DNA of 64,000 nt, from the NCBI RefSeq assembly GCF_041596335.1, contig NZ_JBFHIT010000006.1:1-64000 (forward strand), read 5' to 3'. This document shows, in pieces, positions 1-8,710 of this stretch (the stretch's first letter is position 1; every line of letters starts with the position of its first letter). The notes under the pieces are model-generated. The model ran no database searches. It worked only from the letters and a program-made list of their open reading frames with translations, and had not been told where the DNA came from. The DNA comes from Mangrovibacterium sp041596335. Its GTDB lineage: Bacteria; Bacteroidota; Bacteroidia; Bacteroidales; Prolixibacteraceae. The translations under genes and the position numbers were made by a program.

Positions 1-15
1 AGCTACAACCACCAT
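1..15 (-). CDS. start of a truncated gene leaving the window
   Basis: An ATG on the minus strand at 15 opens a frame of five codons (MVVVA) that runs off the left edge. It lies about 15 bases downstream of a well-formed Bacteroidota promoter on the same strand, which is the only support for it. Five residues do not allow any identification. Confidence 0.35.
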
Positions 16-29
16 TTTTCTTTCGGGTG

Positions 30-61
30 CAAATATAATATTTTATTTCTGATCTCCGCAA
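30..61 (-). promoter_or_regulatory. Bacteroidota promoter pointing left
   Basis: On the minus strand TTG (59-61) is followed after 21 bases by TATATTTG (30-37), matching the -33 TTTG / -7 TAnnTTTG consensus of the phylum. It would drive the gene that begins at 15 and leaves the window. Confidence 0.55.
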
Positions 62-102
62 GTACTTTTTTGCGCTTGTAGTAAAAAAAAATGCTCGTTT
101 TT

Positions 103-510
103 TCAAAGCTTTTCTTTTTCAGCTACTTCACCATCCTGATTCACGAGTAAGAAATAGCGAATTAGTTCGGAATCGCGGACAATAAGCTCATATTTTCGGC
201 TTTCCTCGCACTCAATAAAGATCGCATTCATCAGTTCTCCATGCTTTTTTGCCGTCGTTTCAATCATTGGTGGAAGACCCTCGAGGGGTAGGTTCACTTT
301 AAGGCAGGTCAGTTTGCCATCCGGACTATAGCGGGCAATGTGCTCCAGATCGTCTTTATAGAATACCGCTTCAAATTGTTCGCCGGTTTTCTGCCATTCG
401 GTATTTATCGGATGGTTAAATTTTAGGGCGAAGTTTTCTTTAACTGTCGCGGGTACTGTCGTCCCTTTGTTGCCGGAAAGTATTTTGTGAAAGAAGTTCT
501 TGACATCCAT
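103..510 (-). CDS. hypothetical protein, PepSY-like fold suspected
   Basis: 135 residues, no signal peptide, no membrane segment. The middle part (about 20-110) has alternating hydrophobic and charged stretches with a W-x-x-x-G-x-x-[FY]-x-A-x-F pattern typical of the small PepSY-like/beta-lactamase-inhibitor-like proteins of Bacteroidota, but I recognise this only loosely. It lies 62 bases downstream of the ECF sigma factor on the same strand and may be co-transcribed. It has no transmembrane segment, so it does not look like a classical anti-sigma factor. Function unknown. Confidence 0.75.
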   Translation of the reverse strand: MDVKNFFHKILSGNKGTTVPATVKENFALKFNHPINTEWQKTGEQFEAVFYKDDLEHIARYSPDGKLTCLKVNLPLEGLPPMIETTAKKHGELMNAIFIECEESRKYELIVRDSELIRYFLLVNQDGEVAEKEKL

Positions 511-572
511 GATTTTATCGTTTTCTGCTAACTCTTTGACGTTGATTTTTGTAGAAGTAACACTGCAAATTG

Positions 573-1142
573 TTAATCTTTTTCAAACATCGTTTTGTAC
601 AGGTAAATAACTCGTGTTCGTGCGCGTTTGAGTCGCATCTTTACAGCATCCTCACTAATACGAAGCGTTTGCGCAATTTGCTTTCCTGATAAATTGTCCT
701 GATATTTCATCAACAGCAGGGCTTTTTCTTCGGGGTGAATCTGCTCAAGGATTTTCATCAAATTATCATAGCTTAAATCTTGCAGGTCGGCTTCCGATTC
801 GTCAGGTATATCGGGAATTTCGTTTTCGGCGTTCCAACTCGGATAGTGCAGGCGCTTTTTCGTACGCAGGTAATCGATGGAATAGTTATATGTAATCGCA
901 TATAGCCACGACGAAAAAAGAGCATTGCCTTTAAACCCCGGTAGTTTTTCGTAAGCTTTTGCCAGAATATCGGTCGCAAAATCTTCGGCCATGCTTTTGT
1001 TTTTTATAAAGCTGTAACATTTGTCGACCACCTTCAAATAATAACGTTTGTACAAAACCTCGAATAGTTCACTTTTCCCCTCCTTGATAATCAGGTGGAT
1101 AAGTTGTTCGTCGGTCGTATTTTTTAGTTGCTCTTTATGCAT
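573..1142 (-). CDS. ECF-type RNA polymerase sigma factor
   Basis: 189 residues, the usual length for an extracytoplasmic-function sigma-70 factor. Region 2 spans about residues 23-95, with the -10 recognition helix ending in a W-L-Y-x-I-x-x-N-x-x-x-D-x-x-R pattern. Region 4 spans about 125-182 with the helix-turn-helix G-K-Q-I-A-Q-T-L-R-I-S-E-D-A-V-K. An acidic linker joins them. It would direct RNA polymerase to a stress or surface regulon. No recognisable anti-sigma gene lies beside it; the only downstream partner is the soluble protein ending at 103. Target genes cannot be read from the window. Confidence 0.93.
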   Translation of the reverse strand: MHKEQLKNTTDEQLIHLIIKEGKSELFEVLYKRYYLKVVDKCYSFIKNKSMAEDFATDILAKAYEKLPGFKGNALFSSWLYAITYNYSIDYLRTKKRLHYPSWNAENEIPDIPDESEADLQDLSYDNLMKILEQIHPEEKALLLMKYQDNLSGKQIAQTLRISEDAVKMRLKRARTRVIYLYKTMFEKD

Positions 1143-1306
1143 AAGCCGAGTTAAAAACAGGTTGAGGAATATTTTTTTTCAATTTTTGTGTTACTTCAGA
1201 TTTTACCTCCGTCTAAATTGAAATTTTAATCCCGATTGTGCGAAAAAAACGAAAATAAGCATTGAGGGGAGAATTTACTCAAAAAAATAAATTTTACTTG
1301 TTAACG

Positions 1307-1909
1307 ATGAAAAAAAAGTTGATGATTGCGTTGACGGCTGTAAGTATGGCTGTCTTATTTAGTAGTTGTGGAAAAGTTCCTCAAGCTGAAATTGATGCTG
1401 CAAATGTAGCCATTGAAGCTGCTAAAACTGCTGGTGCTGATATTTATGTAGCTGAAGATTTTGCTGCATTGCAAGATTCGATGCGCTCTGTGAGCGAAAA
1501 TGTTGAAGCTCAAAATGGCAAGCTTTTCAAGAACTTCGACAAAGTGAAAGAGCAATTGGTTGTTTTAAACCAAATTGCAGCTGAAACAAAAACGAAAGCT
1601 GAAGTGCGTAAAGAAGAAGTAAAACAGGAAGTTGCTGCTTTACAAGCTGAATTGACAAACTTAGTGGCTCAAAACAATGAGTTGGTTGCTAAAGCACCAA
1701 AAGGTAAAGAAGGTGCTGCTGCACTCGAAGCTATCAAAGGTGACAACAGCTTGATCGAAACGTCGCTGAACGAAATTACTGAATTGGTTGCTGCTGAAAA
1801 TTTGATGGGCGCTCTTGACAAAGCAAAAGCTGCCAAAGAAAAAGCACTGGCAATTAATGGTGAGTTGAGTGAAGTGATTGCGAAATACTCTAAGTATAGA
1901 AAAGGATAA
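1307..1909 (+). CDS. coiled-coil lipoprotein (DUF4398-like)
   Basis: 200 residues starting at the ATG at 1307; a longer TTG-initiated reading would place 15 residues before an obvious signal peptide and is rejected. A lysine-rich n-region, hydrophobic core and lipobox ending in Cys21 (F-S-S-C-G) mark an exported lipoprotein. The mature protein is almost entirely Ala/Glu/Lys helical heptads, predicted to form a long coiled coil or three-helix bundle. Ala-rich repeats resemble the N-terminal part of the L,D-transpeptidase encoded next, so both may sit at the peptidoglycan. A strong terminator follows, so it is its own transcription unit. Confidence 0.85.
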   Translation: MKKKLMIALTAVSMAVLFSSCGKVPQAEIDAANVAIEAAKTAGADIYVAEDFAALQDSMRSVSENVEAQNGKLFKNFDKVKEQLVVLNQIAAETKTKAEVRKEEVKQEVAALQAELTNLVAQNNELVAKAPKGKEGAAALEAIKGDNSLIETSLNEITELVAAENLMGALDKAKAAKEKALAINGELSEVIAKYSKYRKG

Positions 1910-1943
1910 GACTAGTTCTTACAAATAGTCGATATCGAAAAAC

Positions 1944-1975
1944 ATCCCCGGACGATTTGTTCCGGGGATTTTTTT
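1944..1975 (+). terminator. intrinsic terminator after the lipoprotein
   Basis: Nine-base-pair GC-rich stem (ATCCCCGGA at 1944-1952 with TCCGGGGAT at 1961-1969) followed by seven T. It ends 15 bases before the next start codon, so the following L,D-transpeptidase must rely on read-through or on a promoter in or near this hairpin. Confidence 0.9.
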
Positions 1976-1989
1976 AAAAGGTCGGTTTT

Positions 1990-3102
1990 ATGCGAAAGTT
2001 GAAAAGGGGAGTTGTTTGGGGATTTTGGGGGTTTATTACGTTGTTGGTCTTGGTGGGATGGCTGATTTATCAATCGCCAAAGCCACCCTTGGTTGGACTG
2101 AAAATGGCTCGTGAAGCATTAGCTGCAGCTCAAAAATCAGAAGCTGAAGTTTATGCCCGCGAAGCATACGCAGTCGCCGAACAAGCCTACGATTCGGCTA
2201 TGGTGTGTTGGTCGACGGAGAATAAGCGTTTTTTCCTGGTACGCGATTATTCACAACTCGATGCATGGATTGCCCTCGTTATTGAAAAAGCGATGGAGGC
2301 AGAGCAGCTATCCGGCGACCGATCAAAATCAACGAACAAGCGAGTGCGAGCCGGCTTGGATGCGTTGGAGAGAAAAGTGAATCGCTACGAACGGTATTTT
2401 AAAAGAATGCCTTTGCCATCGTCGGTAGTTAAGGCGCATAACAAGGGAGTGTTAAAGCTTTCGGAAGCAAAGTTTGCCTGGCAGAATAAACGCTTTTCGG
2501 AAGCCGAAAAGCATTACCAGATGGCAACAGAGTTGATAAATAACTCGAATGAAAAGGCGGAGGTCATCGTTCGGCAGTGGTTTAGCGGTCACGCGAACTG
2601 GCAGAAACAAGCTAAACAGGCTGTGCAAATGTCGAAAAATGGCCAGAAGGTTATTTTAGTTGATAAGTTGGGACATACTTGCATGGTCTATCAAAATGGG
2701 CGGGTTATCAGCAGTTTCGAAGCCGAGTTGGGCGTGAACTGGATGGGTGATAAACAACGAAAAGGCGACAAAGCGACGCCTGAGGGCATTTATCGGGTAA
2801 CCCGAAAAAAGGATACAGCTAACACCAAGTTTTACAAAGCGCTATTGATTAATTACCCAAATGACGATGATCGGCAACGGTTTGCACTGGCCAAGAAGAA
2901 TGGTATTCTTTCCGCGAAAACGGATATTGGCGGGCTGATTGAGATTCACGGACTTGGGGGCAAGGGAGTTGACTGGACTGATGGTTGTGTAGCGCTAAAA
3001 AATAAAGATATGGACAGCTTGTTTCGACAGGTCGGTGTTGGTACCACGGTCGTGATTGTTGGTTCGTTGAAACCCCTTAGTGAAGTTCTGGGGCACGACT
3101 AA
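1990..3102 (+). CDS. membrane-anchored L,D-transpeptidase-family protein (YafK-like active site)
   Basis: 370 residues. One membrane segment (about 12-28) anchors the protein with its bulk in the periplasm. Residues 35-200 form an Ala/Glu-rich helical region. A YkuD catalytic domain covers about 219-358 with His320-Gly and Thr330-Asp-Gly-Cys333; the family nucleophile is that Cys. The usual S-H-G-C is T-D-G-C here, as in the ErfK/YafK branch, which includes amidase-like enzymes releasing proteins from peptidoglycan as well as cross-linking transpeptidases. Followed after 83 bases by a second YkuD protein. Exact reaction (cross-link, lipoprotein tethering or release) cannot be decided from sequence. 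Confidence 0.88.
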   Translation: MRKLKRGVVWGFWGFITLLVLVGWLIYQSPKPPLVGLKMAREALAAAQKSEAEVYAREAYAVAEQAYDSAMVCWSTENKRFFLVRDYSQLDAWIALVIEKAMEAEQLSGDRSKSTNKRVRAGLDALERKVNRYERYFKRMPLPSSVVKAHNKGVLKLSEAKFAWQNKRFSEAEKHYQMATELINNSNEKAEVIVRQWFSGHANWQKQAKQAVQMSKNGQKVILVDKLGHTCMVYQNGRVISSFEAELGVNWMGDKQRKGDKATPEGIYRVTRKKDTANTKFYKALLINYPNDDDRQRFALAKKNGILSAKTDIGGLIEIHGLGGKGVDWTDGCVALKNKDMDSLFRQVGVGTTVVIVGSLKPLSEVLGHD

Positions 3103-3185
3103 ATAAATAGTGGTAAGGAGCATCAAAAATCAAGATGCTGAATATATTAGAATGAATTTGCGATAAAAAATGACTGATTATACAA

Positions 3186-3902
3186 ATGAAAGAAGAAAGC
3201 AATCCTGGTGTTAATTCCGGAAAATTCGGATTTCTTAAAAATACGTATTGGAAATGGATCGGATTTTCAACAGTGATTGTTGCATCCGGACTGATTTTTT
3301 TGTGGTTGATTTTTTTCGCTGTCCCTGCAGTTAAAAATCAAACGGTGTTTTATAAAATCAACCACGAGCTTGCTGCTGATCAGGATGTAAATGTCATCGA
3401 CGATCAGACACTCGTTGCCGATATCGGCAGGTTGCAGCGCAAGCTCGATCGCCTGACTCCCGGCGGCGTCTACCTGATCATTAATACCTCGGCGAATACT
3501 TTTCGCTTATTTAAAAATAAGGAGTGTATTCGTGAAGGCTTATGCTCAACAGGGAGCTACATTAAGTTGGAAGTGTCGGATGATAAAAACTGGATATTCG
3601 AAACGCCAAAAGGGGTGTTTACAATTAAAGGAAAAATTACGAATCCGGTTTGGCGAAAGCCTGATTGGGCTTTTGTCGAAGAGGGACTCCCGGTTCCGTC
3701 GGCTACCGATGCCTCGCGATATGAACCTGGCGTTTTAGGAGACTACGCGCTTAGTCTGGGTGACGGCTATCTTATTCATGGCACCTTGTACAAACGGTTT
3801 ATTGGATTGCCGGTTACGCACGGATGCGTGCGCATGAACGATGAGGATTTGGAAACCGTTTACAAAACCCTGCCCGTTGGGGCCAAAGTTTTTATTTATT
3901 GA
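3186..3902 (+). CDS. L,D-transpeptidase (YkuD domain)
   Basis: 238 residues with one N-terminal membrane segment (about 25-46) and a compact YkuD domain (about 94-238). The catalytic signature is classical: His198-Gly-Thr, then T-His212-Gly-Cys214-Val-Arg-Met, Cys214 being the nucleophile. The family forms 3-3 cross-links between meso-diaminopimelate residues of peptidoglycan or attaches proteins to it. It follows the T-D-G-C paralogue on the same strand and precedes a one-pass membrane protein, suggesting a small envelope-maintenance cluster. Confidence 0.9.
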   Translation: MKEESNPGVNSGKFGFLKNTYWKWIGFSTVIVASGLIFLWLIFFAVPAVKNQTVFYKINHELAADQDVNVIDDQTLVADIGRLQRKLDRLTPGGVYLIINTSANTFRLFKNKECIREGLCSTGSYIKLEVSDDKNWIFETPKGVFTIKGKITNPVWRKPDWAFVEEGLPVPSATDASRYEPGVLGDYALSLGDGYLIHGTLYKRFIGLPVTHGCVRMNDEDLETVYKTLPVGAKVFIY

Positions 3903-4000
3903 TATGAAGCGAACATGTTGCTCAAAACACCTACACGAATGAAAATCGTTTCAGCAACATGTAAGTTCCATCAGACAATTAAAAAACAAATTATTTACTG

Positions 4001-4798
4001 ATGAAAGAGCAAACAAATATGTCGAAAAGATCCAAATCCGTGCGAATCTTCCTGCTTGTTGCCATTCCTGTTATACTATTTCTGGTAGCTATTCAATATG
4101 CCGTTTTGTCCGTCGTTTCGGTTCGGAATCATTTAAAGTCGGTTTACCAGCTTGATGATGTGAAACTTCTGTCCGCCGGATCTGGAGCGGATACAGTCTG
4201 GTTCGGCCATTACAAAGAAAAAACATGGCTTGAAACCCGTTTTCAAATCAGTCGAACTGATTCAATTAGCTTGTCCATAAATTTGAAAGATAGTTTGCTG
4301 CAGTTGGAGCTAAAAGGAGTGGTGTTGAAAACATCAAAAATTACAGCTTTCGAGGCCGATCAGTTCTTTTACCAGTTGAATGCCGGAGCCTATCACCATT
4401 TTTTTGGCGGTCAGGCGACCGGTACAAACGCCTTGTCAACGATTGAAAAAGAGCCACTGATTGTGAAAAAGGCTCCGAAGGACAGCATTGAATTTGCCAA
4501 CCAAAAGCATGTTGTCGATAGCTTAAAGGATGAAGCTGTACACTGGATGCTGAAATTAGACAATGGCATCGTTCTGAAAATTGAAGGGACAGATGAGTAT
4601 ACCAATTCAGAATGGTGGCAAGGACAGCAATTTTGGTGGAAGCAGGATTTTTTGCAACTGAAAAAGGATCTGCGCAAGACCTTGTTTTTTGAAGTGCCCG
4701 AATATCAACCGCAGATTGAATTGGTGATTTCCGAAGCCGACGCGAAAGCAATCTATAGGGCACTTCCCGTTCAGCCCTTAATTTGTATTCGTATGTAA
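4001..4798 (+). CDS. membrane-anchored protein of unknown function
   Basis: 265 residues with a single N-terminal membrane helix (about 14-36) and a mixed alpha/beta exported domain. An alternative start is Met7 (4019). No catalytic motif is visible; a tryptophan-rich patch lies near residue 205-215. It is the last gene of the group containing two L,D-transpeptidases and ends at a strong hairpin, so a role at the cell wall is plausible but only by neighbourhood. Confidence 0.75.
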   Translation: MKEQTNMSKRSKSVRIFLLVAIPVILFLVAIQYAVLSVVSVRNHLKSVYQLDDVKLLSAGSGADTVWFGHYKEKTWLETRFQISRTDSISLSINLKDSLLQLELKGVVLKTSKITAFEADQFFYQLNAGAYHHFFGGQATGTNALSTIEKEPLIVKKAPKDSIEFANQKHVVDSLKDEAVHWMLKLDNGIVLKIEGTDEYTNSEWWQGQQFWWKQDFLQLKKDLRKTLFFEVPEYQPQIELVISEADAKAIYRALPVQPLICIRM

Positions 4799-4805
4799 AA
4801 AATAA

Positions 4806-4842
4806 ACACCGGGCGTTTTAAATTCCCGGTGTATTTATTCCC
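4806..4842. terminator. bidirectional intrinsic terminator
   Basis: Stem ACACCGGG (4806-4813) with CCCGGTGT (4825-4832), flanked by A/T-rich tracts on both sides. It closes the L,D-transpeptidase cluster on the plus strand and the miniprotein gene arriving from the minus strand. Confidence 0.8.
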
Positions 4843-4868
4843 CCCCTCGTATCTCCTCTATCCCTGAA

Positions 4869-4967
4869 TTACATCAGGTAAAGAAATAACAAGATCAAAA
4901 TCAAGAAAAAACCGATGGCAAAAGCTATCAAATTGCCTTGGTTGTTGGTTTTACTCGCTTTATTCAT
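4869..4967 (-). CDS. 32-residue membrane miniprotein
   Basis: An ATG at 4967 opens 32 codons closed by TAA at 4869. The product has a polar, basic N-terminus (MNKASKTNNQGN) and one continuous hydrophobic helix from about Leu13 to Met32, so it is a single-pass membrane peptide with almost no tail. The frame sits alone between the L,D-transpeptidase cluster and mobA and runs into a terminator, as a real small gene would. The composition split is too clean for chance, but no family is recognised. It resembles in architecture the accessory miniproteins of respiratory complexes and transporters. Confidence 0.6.
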   Translation of the reverse strand: MNKASKTNNQGNLIAFAIGFFLILILLFLYLM

Positions 4968-5086
4968 GATCACATATTTTACTGTTTAGACGATTACATT
5001 GTACGCAGGTAACGAATTTTGTTTCTGTTTTTTCTTTGCCCGATTTTTACGAACTTGTACGGTTGAAACCGTTAGAGCGATTTAAG

Positions 5087-5647
5087 ATGACAACACAAAT
5101 TGGCGGAATAATTATTGCCGGAGGAAAAAGCTCCAGAATGGGCACTGATAAAGGGTTGATGGAATACCAGGGAAAGCTGCTGGTACAATACGCCATTGAT
5201 TTGTTAAATCCACTTTGTGCTGAGATCGTAATAAGTACTAACCAAACAGAATATCAGCAGTTCGGATTAAAAACGGTACACGATGTTTTTATCGACTGCG
5301 GGCCAATTGGTGGATTGCACGCGGCATTGGAAGAATCACACTTCGATTGGAACTTGGTAATTGCATGCGATGTTCCGTTTGTCCGGCCGGAATTATTGTC
5401 GTTGTTGTTGGCCGACAAGGACGGTTGGGATGCCGTTGTTCCACTGCACGCACGAGGAATTGAGCCGCTAGTTGCGTTGTATCGGAAAGAAATGGCTTCC
5501 TTTTTCGAGACGAAACTTTACGAAAAACAATATAAACTTCAACGCGTGATCCGAGATTGTAAATTGAACTTGGTTGATGCAGACCGGTTGGTACATAAGT
5601 TTCCGGATCTTTTTCGGAACATTAACTCTGTCGGTGATTTAATATGA
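5087..5647 (+). CDS. mobA: molybdenum cofactor guanylyltransferase
   Basis: 186 residues from the ATG at 5087, which puts the family's N-terminal beta strand and nucleotide loop (I-I-A-G-G-K-S-S-R-M-G-x-D-K) at the expected place; an upstream TTG reading is rejected. MobA transfers GMP to molybdopterin to make the guanine dinucleotide cofactor (MGD). A conserved C-D-V-P-F motif lies mid-protein. The enzyme is cytoplasmic. It stands 278 bases upstream of a molybdopterin oxidoreductase gene that needs bis-MGD, so the pairing makes functional sense, although separate promoters are possible. Confidence 0.92.
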   Translation: MTTQIGGIIIAGGKSSRMGTDKGLMEYQGKLLVQYAIDLLNPLCAEIVISTNQTEYQQFGLKTVHDVFIDCGPIGGLHAALEESHFDWNLVIACDVPFVRPELLSLLLADKDGWDAVVPLHARGIEPLVALYRKEMASFFETKLYEKQYKLQRVIRDCKLNLVDADRLVHKFPDLFRNINSVGDLI

Positions 5648-5925
5648 AATGGGTAGCAATCGAAAATGCTGCTGAATTTTCTGATTGATGAGCAATGTTC
5701 GGTTCTTTTTTTTCCTTTGAATCTTTCTAAATTGACCGGCATGCTTATTTGAATCAAGTCTAAATTAAATCAGGTATGCCTTTTAAGTTGCTGGTATTTA
5801 GTATTCTGTGGTCTGTGTTGGGTTTTATGTCATGGGTTATGTTTTGAATTGCAATACGCATCGAAATAATGACATATATCGATATGGTTAGTTTTGTATA
5901 TTTAGGATACTAAATCAATAACGAT

Positions 5926-8169
5926 ATGGCTCACAAGAGACGGGATTTTATAAAAATTTCTTCATTAAGCGCAGCCGGACTTATTTTCGGGGCTAGCCAC
6001 CTGCGTTCTGCTATTCCCACATTTCAAAAATCAACCCCGGGAACTTCGGGGGAGTTTGATTTGCATCGCACGCCAACTTACTGCGAGGTGTGTTTTTGGA
6101 AATGTGCGGGATGGGTCTACAAGAACGATGAAGGAAACATCAAAAAAATTATTGGGAACGACGACGATACCAACTGCAACGGAAGACTATGTCCGCGTGG
6201 CACCGGTGGCGTCGGAATGTATCATGACGAAGATCGCCTGAAGACTCCGCTGATCCGGGTGACTGGTGCCGATGGAAAACAAACCTTTCGCGAAGCAAGT
6301 TGGGATGAAGCGTTGGATGTGGTTGCAAAAGGGCTGAATAAAATCAAACAAGAGCACGGCCCCGAGTGTACAGCACTCTTGACTCATGGGAGTGGCGGGC
6401 ACTATTTTGGGACTTTGCTAAAGGCTTTTGGCTCGGGCAATATTGCCGCTCCATCCTATGCGCAATGTCGAGGTCCGCGCGAAGTCGCATTTATTGCAAC
6501 CTTTGGAGAAGGCTTAAACTCGCCCGAACCGACCGATATTCGGGATACACGCTGTTTGGTGCTTATCGGCTCTCACTTGGGCGAAAATATGCACAATGCT
6601 CAGGTGCAGGAAATGTCGGACGCCATCGACAAGGGAGCTGCGATTATCACTGTCGATCCGCGTTTTTCAACCGTTGCCAGTAAGTCGAAGTTTTGGTTGC
6701 CGATTAAACCGGCTACGGATATTGCTTTGTTGTTAACATGGATCAATGTTATTATTGAAAATGATTGGTACGACAAAGAATATGTTGAAAAATATACCTA
6801 TGGCTTTGAGCAGTTGAAGCAAAGCGTACAAAGCTATACCCCGGAGTGGGCTTACGGTGTTACAACGATTAAGCCTGATGTAATTCGCGAAACAGCGCGT
6901 GAAATGGCTAATGCGGCACCTTCGGTGATCATTCACCCCGGGCGTCATGTTACCTGGTATGGCGATGACACGCAACGCTTGCGGGCTGTCGCTATTCTAA
7001 ATGCCCTGCTCGGATCGTGGGGACGCCGTGGCGGATTTTTTGTTCCGGAGACAGCCGAAGTCCCGGATTATCCGCATCCTCCTTTTCCGAAACCCGCACG
7101 CACATGGCGCGAAGCGATGGGGGGCAAATTTAAACTAGCCGATCTTGCTTTGGCAAACGGCGTTTGTGAAGCCACAATTCCCTCCGTACGAATGGACTGT
7201 CAGATTAAAGGATGGATCGTGAATGGTACGAACCTGATAATGACCTTGCCTGACATGCAAAAAACACTGGAAGCCATTAAAAATCTGGAACTGCTGGTCG
7301 TGGTCGATACGATGCCGATGGAGATTACCGGATATGCGGATGTTGTGTTGCCGGAGTGCACGTATCTCGAACGATGGGACGACCTTAGGGTGGTGCAGGG
7401 ACGTGTTCCGAATATTGCCTTGCGTATGCCGGCTGCTGAGCCCAAATACGATACCAAGCCGGCCTACTGGATGGCCAAAGAGCTTTCGAAAAAAATGGGG
7501 CTGGAGGAGTATTTCGCGTGGGATAAATTTGAAGATATGCTCGATTGGCAGCTCAAAGAAATTGGATCGTCGCTGGACGAAATGATGCGCATTGGTGTGA
7601 AAAATTTTCCTCGTCAATATGGCCCGCTTTATTTTGAAGACGGTGCGGAAGTTGAGTTTAATACGAATTCCGGAAAAATTGAACTGTACTCAACAGCATT
7701 TGCAGAAGAGGGGTTCGATCCGGTTCCGGCATATAACCCTCACATGGAGCCACCTACTGGCTATTATCACCTGAATTACGGACGGGCACCCATGCACACC
7801 TTCAGCCGGACAGCTAATAATCCGAATCTGACCGATTTGATGGACGAGAATGTGGTTTGGGTCAATCCTAAGGTCGCCAAACAATGGGGATTGAAGGCCG
7901 GTCAGGAAGTTTATCTGCAAAATCAGGATGGCGTCGTTTCCGATTTCCCGATTAAAGTTCGGGTAACCGAGCGGATTCGCTTCGACTCTGTATATATGGT
8001 GCACGGTTTTGGTCACAACCATAAACAGCTTAGTCGGGCACATGGTCGTGGAGCCAGTGATTCGCAGTTGATTACACGGGTGCTGGTCGATCCGATTATG
8101 GGAGGAACCGGAATGCGTGGAAATTTTGTAACGTTTCGATTTGAAAAAGGAAGTGAGGTTGAATCATGA
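5926..8169 (+). CDS. Tat-exported molybdopterin oxidoreductase, thiosulfate/polysulfide reductase type catalytic subunit
   Basis: 747 residues. A twin-arginine signal (K-R-R-D-F-I-K, residues 4-10) directs the folded, cofactor-loaded enzyme to the periplasm. Cys53, Cys56, Cys60 and Cys89 fit the N-terminal [4Fe-4S] site; Cys181 in A-Q-C-R-G-P lies where PsrA/PhsA enzymes have the cysteine that binds molybdenum. The C-terminal part is the molydopterin dinucleotide-binding beta domain. With the overlapping ferredoxin and NrfD genes it forms a CISM complex exchanging electrons with quinone. Family members reduce polysulfide, thiosulfate or tetrathionate, and some reduce arsenate or oxidise arsenite; the neighbouring sulfur genes favour a sulfur substrate. 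Confidence 0.92.
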   Translation: MAHKRRDFIKISSLSAAGLIFGASHLRSAIPTFQKSTPGTSGEFDLHRTPTYCEVCFWKCAGWVYKNDEGNIKKIIGNDDDTNCNGRLCPRGTGGVGMYHDEDRLKTPLIRVTGADGKQTFREASWDEALDVVAKGLNKIKQEHGPECTALLTHGSGGHYFGTLLKAFGSGNIAAPSYAQCRGPREVAFIATFGEGLNSPEPTDIRDTRCLVLIGSHLGENMHNAQVQEMSDAIDKGAAIITVDPRFSTVASKSKFWLPIKPATDIALLLTWINVIIENDWYDKEYVEKYTYGFEQLKQSVQSYTPEWAYGVTTIKPDVIRETAREMANAAPSVIIHPGRHVTWYGDDTQRLRAVAILNALLGSWGRRGGFFVPETAEVPDYPHPPFPKPARTWREAMGGKFKLADLALANGVCEATIPSVRMDCQIKGWIVNGTNLIMTLPDMQKTLEAIKNLELLVVVDTMPMEITGYADVVLPECTYLERWDDLRVVQGRVPNIALRMPAAEPKYDTKPAYWMAKELSKKMGLEEYFAWDKFEDMLDWQLKEIGSSLDEMMRIGVKNFPRQYGPLYFEDGAEVEFNTNSGKIELYSTAFAEEGFDPVPAYNPHMEPPTGYYHLNYGRAPMHTFSRTANNPNLTDLMDENVVWVNPKVAKQWGLKAGQEVYLQNQDGVVSDFPIKVRVTERIRFDSVYMVHGFGHNHKQLSRAHGRGASDSQLITRVLVDPIMGGTGMRGNFVTFRFEKGSEVES

Positions 8170-8699
8170 GATATGCAATGGCCATTGATACCAAGAAATG
8201 TGTAGGCTGTTCCGATTGTGTGGTGGCCTGCCAAACGGAAAATGATGTTCCAATTGGTTATTGTCGCGACTGGATTGTTGAGCGAACCGATGGAACTTAT
8301 CCGCAGCTCGAAATTGAAATTCGATCCGAACGCTGTAATCATTGCGATAATTCGCCTTGTGTTCGTTGTTGCCCAACCGGCGCGAGCCACTATATTGAAG
8401 GTGGAATTGTAAAAGTTACTCCGCATAAATGTATCGGCTGTGGAGCTTGTATTGCCAGCTGTCCCTACGATGCCCGTTATTCGCATCCCGATGGGTATGT
8501 CGATAAATGTACGTTTTGCGATCACCTGATTGCGCTCGGCGAAGGGCCGGCATGTGTGGCTGTTTGTCCAACAAAATGTATGTATTTCGGCGATTTGGAC
8601 GATCCGAATAGCGATGTTTCTAACGTGCTTAAAAAGCGAAAATACAAAAGTTTGATTCCCGAAGCAGGAACAAAACCACAAGTTTTTTACCTCATTTAA
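8166..8699 (+). CDS. four-cluster ferredoxin subunit (PsrB/PhsB/NrfC-like)
   Basis: 177 residues, starting inside the last codons of the catalytic subunit gene (ATGA overlap of 4 bases), a sign of translational coupling. Sixteen cysteines in four groups (near 12-22, 57-69, 89-99 and 115-134) fit four [4Fe-4S] clusters. It carries electrons between the membrane anchor and the molybdenum subunit. No signal peptide of its own, so it is expected to ride out with the Tat substrate. Confidence 0.93.
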   Translation: MRYAMAIDTKKCVGCSDCVVACQTENDVPIGYCRDWIVERTDGTYPQLEIEIRSERCNHCDNSPCVRCCPTGASHYIEGGIVKVTPHKCIGCGACIASCPYDARYSHPDGYVDKCTFCDHLIALGEGPACVAVCPTKCMYFGDLDDPNSDVSNVLKKRKYKSLIPEAGTKPQVFYLI

Positions 8700-8710
8700 C
8701 CAAGCATGCT

